This document shows, one piece after another, positions 58,072-64,000 of a stretch of 64,000 bases of DNA. The position numbers and the translations under genes are program-made. Below the pieces are notes generated by a model, which did not search any database, was not told where the DNA came from, and saw nothing but the letters and a program-made list of their open reading frames with translations. Within the stretch, counting starts at the first letter, position 1. Each line of letters opens with the position of its first letter. This DNA comes from Isoetes taiwanensis (taxonomy: Eukaryota; Streptophyta; Lycopodiopsida; Isoetales; Isoetaceae): NCBI GenBank assembly GCA_021234155.1, contig JAJEKV010000020.1, positions 17,603,018 to 17,667,017 of the forward strand, read 5' to 3'.

Positions 58072-58475
58072 GGGTACCTTCGCACCCGCCGTTAAGTTAG
58101 GAATAAGTTAATTTTTTTTAACTGTCAGTTAAACTTATAAGAGACTCTTGTGTTCGCACCAAGACTAAGTTAACTTTCCGTTAAGACTTTAACCTAACGG
58201 AAACTAGTTAAATCCTTTCAGACTAGAACAAGTTAGGTTATTTTTTTTTAACTTAACAATAAAATAAAAATGTGTTCGCACTTGCCTTAGTTAAGTTAGT
58301 GCTAACTTAATGCTAAAGGCACTTTCTTCGCATAGGTGCCTATTAAGTTACTTTAACTTAATGCTAACGGCAATGCCTTCGCACATTCGTCCATTAGTTT
58401 TTTTTTTTTTTTTTTAACTTAATGCTAACGGCAATACCTTCACACACCTCCGTTAAGTTTTATTTTTGTTTTCTA
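58072..58475. repeat. Left TIR and subterminal repeats
   Basis: After the 31-bp TIR, related motifs (GTGTTCGCAC, CTTCGCATAGG, CCTTCGCACATTCG, CCTTCACACACC), each near a TTAACTTAATGCTAA block, recur four or more times. They may be transposase binding sites. Confidence 0.7.
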
Positions 58476-58699
58476 TTAAGTGCTTCAAACAATTGTCCTC
58501 TTCTTGTGCCATGAACAAATTAACATATGAACTCATAACCATCATGATATCATGCACTTGTTGATCATATTCCATCTCATTAAAACACTACATAATCAAC
58601 TTGATATTCAAAGCTTATCATTGGATCCAAAGCCTACCATTGTTATTCAAAACTTGTTATTCTAGTCAATTTTGTTATTCAAAGCTTATCAAAGAAGAG

Positions 58700-59066
58700 A
58701 CAATTATCAAGTGAAGACTATATATTTAGTTAATGTGCGGCGGATCTCCACACCCAATTCATATGGGTGCGGATCGGTTGTTATGACGTGGTTCTTCTGC
58801 TTCATCGCCTCATTCTCCTCGATCTCTTCTTCTTCTCCTCATCTTATTTGCCACTGCCTTACTTGCTCCAACTCTTCCTCGATATCTGCTTCACCAATAT
58901 CAATAAGCAGATTATGGAGCATACAATATGCGTGAGTAAGAGTTGGAACATTCTCCGGCTTCATCTTGAGTTTCGTATCGAGACATCGGAACTTGCACTT
59001 TAATAGCCCGAACGCTTGCTCCACATATAACCTTCCCTGCGCCAGCTTCTTATTGAAGATGTTCTC
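58700..59066 (-). pseudogene. Harbinger transposase, C-terminal remnant
   Basis: Minus strand: IFNKKLAQGRLYVEQAFGLL, then KCKFRCLDTKLK and HAYCMLHNLLIDIGEADIEE. This matches the end of the DDE_4-type nuclease (the last catalytic Glu in EQAFG, and the ACxxLHN-like helix). An in-frame TGA at 58836-58838 is followed by 45 more open codons (NHVITTDPHPYELG). Everything upstream, including the other catalytic residues, is absent. Confidence 0.8.
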
Positions 59067-59223
59067 TACATTTCAAAACGAATTGCATTTAGAACATGAA
59101 TTGAAATTAAACAAAACCATAAACTATTAAACATAAACTATTAACATAAACTATTAGTTTGTTAAACTAAGCATAAATTGCTATATTAATGTGATTCCAA
59201 TGGTGAATTTGATCTGATTGAAG

Positions 59224-59291
59224 GAACTCGCGACACCAGAAGCCTTTGCTGCTGATCCATCTCTTGTTTGGGAGTTCTATCATTATCGCAG
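59224..59291 (+). pseudogene. Captured exon of a class III (SIRT5-like) sirtuin
   Basis: A 68-bp stretch encodes [20 protein letters not shown] followed by YR. It is bounded by AG at 59222-59223 and by CAG/GTTAGT at 59291/59292, so it looks like a whole exon with its splice sites. The words LATP-AFA and VWEFYHYRR are typical of the SIRT5/CobB-type NAD-dependent deacylases near the NAD-binding region. No other sirtuin sequence was seen. Confidence 0.7.
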
Positions 59292-60202
59292 GTTAGTTAA
59301 TTCCTTATAGTCCTTTTATAACAAATGCACATAGTCTTTGAGTGCAAAGTGTTGGAGATTGGAAAGTGTCAGTAAATAGAGAATGATGGCAACAAAATGA
59401 ATATTAAATGCACTACTTATTTTGAATCATGAAAACATATTAGCCTACTTGAAATCTTGCCAGAAGAGACCATGGGTTTTGAATGTCATTCATTGAAGCT
59501 TAAACTTGAGTGTTTGATGAGAAGTATTGGTTCACCTTAGTATTGCCCAATATTCTGCAACCTTAGTATGCTACAATAAATTTCCAAGCACACAAAGGCA
59601 ATAGAATTTATCTGGATGGATGCCAGAAACTGTAAAATACCGTATCTCAAATCTCATTCGATTTGGAGAATGCTTTTCAAGTGCAATTTCTTCTACAGTC
59701 ACACTAGGGAGACTGAACTGAGCTCTCAACATATACTCCTTTGGATATAAGCATTACCAATTTTACAATTCGTTAATTCTAGAAAGGAAGCTCAAAGACA
59801 CAAAAATGGCAGCAACAAGAAAAGGTTTTACAGCAAAGCAATACTTTGCCACCAGGAGATAATTTTATCTTCCAAACGAAGGCTTTGTTATTCGGTGCAT
59901 TAATGTGTGCACTGTAGACGTTGCATCAGTGGGCAAAGGCAAATCAATTTCGATGTTTGTTGGCGTCTTTGTACAAAACAATTCCACGAAACTTAGCAAC
60001 AAGAAATCTATTTGTCATTTACTTACAGAGGGTACCTCCACTTTTTAACTAAGCTGCAGGGCTCGACAAAGATATTGTACACCTAATTTCGGAATGTCTC
60101 TCTATTTGTGCCTCAACCTATATCAATGGCTATTTCACCATGTCATTTTTCTAACTGAAAAGAATCACAATTGCTATAGCAGCATCTACTATTCTTTCTT
60201 AC
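59292..60202. other. Transposon interior without recognisable genes
   Basis: Probably intron or flank brought along with the captured fragments. Nothing specific recognised. Confidence 0.5.
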
Positions 60203-60600
60203 CATACTTCTGTACTCAGCCAATATGTCATTAAATGAATCAAAGGCTCCATGGAGAGGAATAAAAGATATTGTACGATCATTTTCAAAGCAAGCAAGGC
60301 AGACACACCTGTTAACCCACGCTAGAATATTAGAACAATGATATAATCAAGTTGTAAATAATAATAATCAAACTTTAAAATGCTACTTACTGGTGAAACT
60401 CTATGTCAAGATCAATTGCTTTTCCTTTTGTAGCCTGCCCTTGAGCCTGTAATAGTATTCTGTCATTATGGCCCAGCTTGCACGCTGGCATACCACTAAC
60501 CACGATAAAAACAACATCAGTTTGAATAGCAACATATTTCAACCAACTTATAAATTTCAATATACGCGCCTTAAATAAGTTCACATCTTCAATGGAGCAA
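60203..60600 (-). pseudogene. Captured fragment of an AP-1 mu-adaptin gene, two exons and intron
   Basis: Minus strand. Exon a (to 60391) encodes SGMPACKLGHNDRILLQAQG and TKGKAIDLDIEFHQ. An 82-bp GT-AG intron (60390-60309) keeps the frame (CA/G). Exon b (60308-60203) encodes CVCLACFENDRTISFIP and LHGAFDSF and ends at a GTAAGA donor. These are the signature words of the medium subunit of the clathrin adaptor AP-1, which reads cargo sorting signals at the trans-Golgi. Several family residues are changed and the exon b end (NDILAEYRSM) is aberrant. The part right of about 60500 is less certain. Confidence 0.8.
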
Positions 60601-60654
60601 CAACATCCGAGCGCACAAGCTGACCATACAAAGAAACTAACAGGAGAAAGCATG

Positions 60655-61298
60655 GCGTAAGAAGAAGAAGAAATTGAGCGCCTAACTGTGACATGAATCT
60701 TACCATCATCTCCGATCTCTGCTTCAGTCTGCAATGGCTCTCTTCCATCTAAAGACATAACATCTGATTCAACCTTGAAGGATATAATAGAGGCAAATTT
60801 GTCTCGTGAAACCGATCGGATATAAGAATCCTTGCGCCGGTACTCATAAAAAATAGCAAAGATTGTGTACCATATAATACATTGAGAACTACGGCTTGAA
60901 CAACTAGGGTCATTTTGAATTCGTCCCATACATAGCAAAGAAGCAAAGGGATGCCCATAACCAATGTATTGGGCAAGGTTGCAAGCATAAAAGTGTGATC
61001 ATCCATTCAATGCTTCCCCTTTTTGAAAATCTTGCACATATGCCAAGCGGAGTATTGCAAATTTCGAATCGTGATCTGCCGTAACAAATTTCGCATTCAT
61101 GGTGTAAGGATTGTTGTTAGCGATGATATGAAAAGACAAAAGGGGCACGCGCGAATATGGCCACAAATCGTTGATCCCGCCACATTCTTGGGGAGTTAAA
61201 ATCTTCCACCACCGGATGACCCATAAGCCAAAATCATAGCCACATACAAAGGAACCACAAAGATCGAGAACAACGTACAAGTCCTTGGCACTTATCAT
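60655..61298 (-). pseudogene. Captured N-terminal part of a PIN auxin efflux carrier gene
   Basis: Minus strand ATG at 61298: MISAKDLYVVLDL, RWWKILTPQECGGIN, VPLLSFHIIANNNPYTMN, TLPNTLVMGIPLL, LVVQAVVLNVLYG, then IIWYTIFAIFYEYR, SFKVESDVMSLDGREPLQ and EAEIGDDGKIHVTVRRS. This is the first membrane block and the start of the hydrophilic loop of PIN proteins, which export auxin across the plasma membrane or ER. Frameshifts near 61005 and 60890 and shortened helices make it nonfunctional. It stops in the loop at about 60655, next to the adaptin fragment. Confidence 0.88.
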
Positions 61299-61559
61299 CT
61301 TGAAAAATCTTGGCAAAGCTTGGGGAAACTTTTATCCGTCGATCTAAATCCCAAGCAAAATACCAAAGACCCACGAAGTTCTATAAATAAGAACGGAAAA
61401 GAAGAAGAAATAAAAATACCCGATGAGAAAATGCATAGGCAACGGCATGTTCGGGGTTCGTAGCTGCTTGTGCTTGTGCTTAAACCATCGCCATTGCCAT
61501 CGCCGTCAAAATCGAGCTCCGCCAGAACAACCAAGATTAAAGTGACCCCGGGAGGTCAC

Positions 61560-61784
61560 TTTAATTTCTAGTTCATTTTTATTTTTGGGTTAACATTCTG
61601 TTAAATCTGTTAACCTAACATAAACTGGTGTGAAGATTGTTTGGGTTAGGGACTTTAGGTTAAAAAAATTAACGGAATACTAACTATTTAGCTTAATAGA
61701 ATACTAACTTAACTTGTGGTGTGAATGTTAAAACCGTTAAAAACCTAACGCAATCCTAACTTAACGGCGGGTGCGAAGGTACCC
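61560..61784. repeat. Right subterminal repeats and TIR
   Basis: Blocks such as AACTTAACTTGTGGTGTGAA and TAACCTAACATAAACTGGTG precede the 31-bp TIR (61754-61784), which is followed by TAA. Confidence 0.8.
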
Positions 61785-62115
61785 TAATAAGACTATTTTA
61801 ACCAACATAACCAGTAAGCTAATGTGATTATTTTTTATCTTAAATCAATTTTTTTTTTTATAACAACCCATTCAATTATTTTGGGAATATGATCTATGAT
61901 TTTATGAATTGTTATTTTTTTTTACATTCATATCAAATTTCATGAACCCTTGATATTGTGCTACATATTCACTGCATGTGAAAGGGCTGTAAGCACTTAT
62001 GTAAGCACTTCGTTAACTAACCATAAGCTAATTTAATAAATTTAATAATAATAATGACTGCAAACAAACTTAACTGAGAGTGCGAATCACCCTAATACTT
62101 CTATAAACATAAATC
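61785..62115. other. Short region between transposon and gene, with a second TIR-like end
   Basis: AACTTAACTGAGAGTGCGAA at about 62068 followed by TCACCCTAATAC resembles the right TIR of the Harbinger element (TTAACGGCGGGTGCGAAG, ACCCTAATAA), so an older related element or MITE may end here. The core promoter of the following gene must lie in this stretch; I see no clear TATA box. Confidence 0.45.
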
Positions 62116-64000
62116 ATGGCAAAACAAATTATACTCAGAACAGGCGGCAGACGACGGACAGAGATGGGCGACGATTTGCTCCCACAGGAGGCCAAAACCA
62201 AATCAGGATGGAATTGGAGTTCATGGAGTACTTCGGCTTTTTCGGCTTTATCTGAGCTTCAGAAAGCCGCAGCAGGGGCCGCCGATGAGTTATCTAAGAA
62301 TGTAAGTTCTTAGCATATGTTGAATTTATTTTTGTCAGTTAGTGTTGCTTGTGTAGTTAAAAAGACCCACTTCAAAAGGTGTCGCGTTATAACTTCAGGT
62401 TTCCATTAACATTTGCCAAATAATTCACCATCTTGATTCCGTTATAAAATTGGGTTGTCAATTTAAATTACGGGGGAAATAATGTTTTCTGATTTATCTA
62501 AGGAGCTTTGGATCTGTTAAGATTTCTGTAGTTCGTGCAGGAAGTTTGTTTCAGTACCTTTCAGTTTATTCTTTCTTTTTTTCCTGCATATTATCCTTTC
62601 AAAAGACACCGAAATTTAAAAGACTTTACAGGCAATGGCTGCTGCTAAAGGAGTTGCTGAGCTGCATCATAGTGTAGCTGGATCTTTATTACCGGAAGCA
62701 GATTCAGAAGATACGTCTAATTATACGGAGAATACATCTATTTACGAGGATGGAAATGATGGAATTACAGATTATGAAAAGGAGGAAAAAATACGGAAAA
62801 CTGCTCTAGAGAAATTAGAAGCAGCAAGCAAAGACTCAGTTATAAGTCATGTATATATTTTAAGCCTTGTATATTCTACATTTATATTTTGTCTTTTATG
62901 TTTTTATAATGCAGCAACTTTTTATTTTTATCAAGATTAGGGACTCAAGCTGCTTGACGACTCTATGGAGAATATAACCACAGGAGCAATGCATGCTCTT
63001 GGAAGTGCTTGGCAAGGTGGCATAACTTTAATTCAAAGGTACGTGTACCTTTCATTTTTGTTGTATCATACATTTCTTTTGTATTTATGAATTTGTATTC
63101 CAGATTGGAAAACTCAGCAGAGAGCATAGCTGAAGCTGTTCAATCTGACGAGATATCAGTAAAAGCTGGCACTTTTGCCCCAAATCTTATAAAGGTATTC
63201 AGATTCTCCAATATAATCTGGAAGCCAAATATGAATTATACTAAATAAAAAGCCATTGCTGCCTGTATTGATATTTTAACTTGTTGCATAGATTTAACTT
63301 GTTAGGATTCCTTTAAGCTACGAAGCTAATATGGAATTTGTTTTCACAGAGTGGTAAGGAATTTACTATAAAGGGATTGAAAGTACTCGAAAATGTTGGA
63401 AGAGAAACCATGGATATTCTTGCACTGGAAACAGGAATTGGATTTGACAGCAGTAAGCTGGATCTCCGAGGAACAAATGAGAGCAGTTATTTAGAAGAAG
63501 CTACATTTGATCGATGCTTTTACATTTATGGCGGACCAGAGTACCTTGAGGTTCTTTGCTTGTGACTTTTCAGTATGATGAAGTCCATCAAGGTGTGGGT
63601 ATGTATTTTGTAGCTAATTGTCATCTCCCAGGGATCCTGCAGGAATTAGAGGCCCTTTCAAACCATCACGCATTACTTTGTAATCGAGCAAAGGCCAAGA
63701 TGACTGGGGATCACAAGGCAAACTTTGAAGGACTAATAAAACAGCTGCAGCAAGTTTTAATGCTAAATGAGGATACTTCTCTTGAGATCGGTAACCATAA
63801 GGGTAAGATGGCTGAGGAGGGCCTCCTAAATGACAGGAATGAGACAACAAGACTTCGTGACTCGAGTGTTGCTAAAGCTGCTGAGATGGCTGCAGGGTAA
63901 CCCAATGCTTAAGCCTGCTTTCATCTATATGCATTCCAAACTGATGCATGCCCGTTCAGATTTACAGCAACACTCAGTGGGCTTCCCCTAAGCGAAGTGG
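62116..64000 (+). CDS. FAM114 (DUF719) family protein, 5' part of gene
   Basis: Model: exons 62116-62301, 62632-62850, 62941-63038, 63104-63194, 63350-63550, 63643-63896 and 63960 to the edge, all with GT-AG introns (330, 90, 65, 155, 92 and 63 bp). Phases agree throughout, giving about 350 residues so far. The upstream ATG (MAKQIILRTGG) and one at 62164 (MGDDLLPQEA) are both possible; the latter looks more like a natural start. An Ala/Ser helix region (SWSTSAFSALSELQKAAAGA) is followed by KLLDDSMENITTGAMHALGS, then FTIKGLKVLENVGRETMDIL, and FDRCFYIYGGPEYLE joined to ELEALSNHHALLCNRAK. These are hallmarks of the FAM114/DUF719 family, whose animal members are linked to RAB2 and the Golgi; the plant role is not clear to me. 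It looks intact, and the 3' end lies beyond the window. Confidence 0.85.

Larger units (their letters stand above)
58072..61784. mobile_element. PIF/Harbinger-type DNA transposon carrying host gene fragments
   Basis: A perfect 31-bp terminal inverted repeat (58072-58102 and 61754-61784, starting GGGTACCTTCGCACC) is flanked by TAA on both sides (58069-58071, 61785-61787), the 3-bp duplication expected for this superfamily. Subterminal regions carry many GTTCGCAC and TTAACTTAATGCTAACGG variants. Inside are a transposase C-terminal remnant and fragments of a sirtuin, an AP-1 mu adaptin and a PIN gene. With no complete transposase it would need help in trans. Confidence 0.9.

Noticed and set aside
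63551-63642. A small extra exon (starting TATGATGAAG) in the FAM114 gene
   Set aside because: It would need introns of about 20 bases; skipping it joins GGPEYLE to ELEALSNH in frame, as the family expects.

Overview
The window looks like intergenic, repeat-packed nuclear DNA of a land plant with a large genome. The evidence is nested Ty3/gypsy elements of the plant Tat type, tRNA-iMet-primed LTR elements, a PIF/Harbinger transposon carrying plant gene fragments (PIN auxin carrier, AP-1 mu adaptin), and one spliced host gene with short GT-AG introns. I cannot name the species. A gymnosperm, fern or lycophyte would fit as well as an angiosperm. I saw no rRNA, tRNA or CRISPR array.

Positions 1-44000 are almost entirely one Tat-like Ty3/gypsy superfamily with 1.9-kb LTRs. 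Element A (1-9342, + strand) sits inside the 5' LTR of element B (to 18835, +), and B sits inside the LTR of an older minus-strand relic, E (18836-20320). Element C (21884-31903, +, target duplication CATTG) and element D (32212-43975, minus, target duplication CATGA) are complete insertions. D is itself interrupted by a solo LTR (35344-37223, target duplication ATTCT). All four long copies encode, in order, gag, protease, an RNase H-like domain with all its acidic residues, reverse transcriptase, a degenerate second RNase H, and integrase. Every copy is broken by frameshifts or stops. C is a mosaic of a B-like 5' half and an A/D-like 3' half. F (44400-44966) is a scrap of a more distant relative.

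Positions 44967-56096 are more GC-rich and hold minus-strand LTR elements of other kinds. Two of them (G at about 48543-50902 and H at about 51577-54987) have a tRNA-iMet-type primer binding site next to an LTR end. Instead of gag-pol, the reading frame found there is a histone H3 derivative: an N-terminus starting MARTK, a long charged tail, a shared linker, and an H3 histone fold. The fold is complete in G and truncated in H. This is the most unusual content of the window. Nearby are a triplicated GC-rich hairpin (46050-46513), two unidentified GC-rich reading frames, and the 5' end of a short-LTR element I (55419-56096).

Positions 56097-58071 hold simple and degenerate repeats. Positions 58072-61784 are a PIF/Harbinger-type transposon with 31-bp terminal inverted repeats and a TAA target duplication. 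It contains a transposase C-terminal remnant plus fragments of three host genes: a sirtuin exon, two AP-1 mu-adaptin exons with their intron, and the N-terminal part of a PIN auxin efflux carrier. The only apparently intact host gene, a FAM114/DUF719-family gene, starts at 62116, about 330 bp beyond the transposon, and runs off the right edge.
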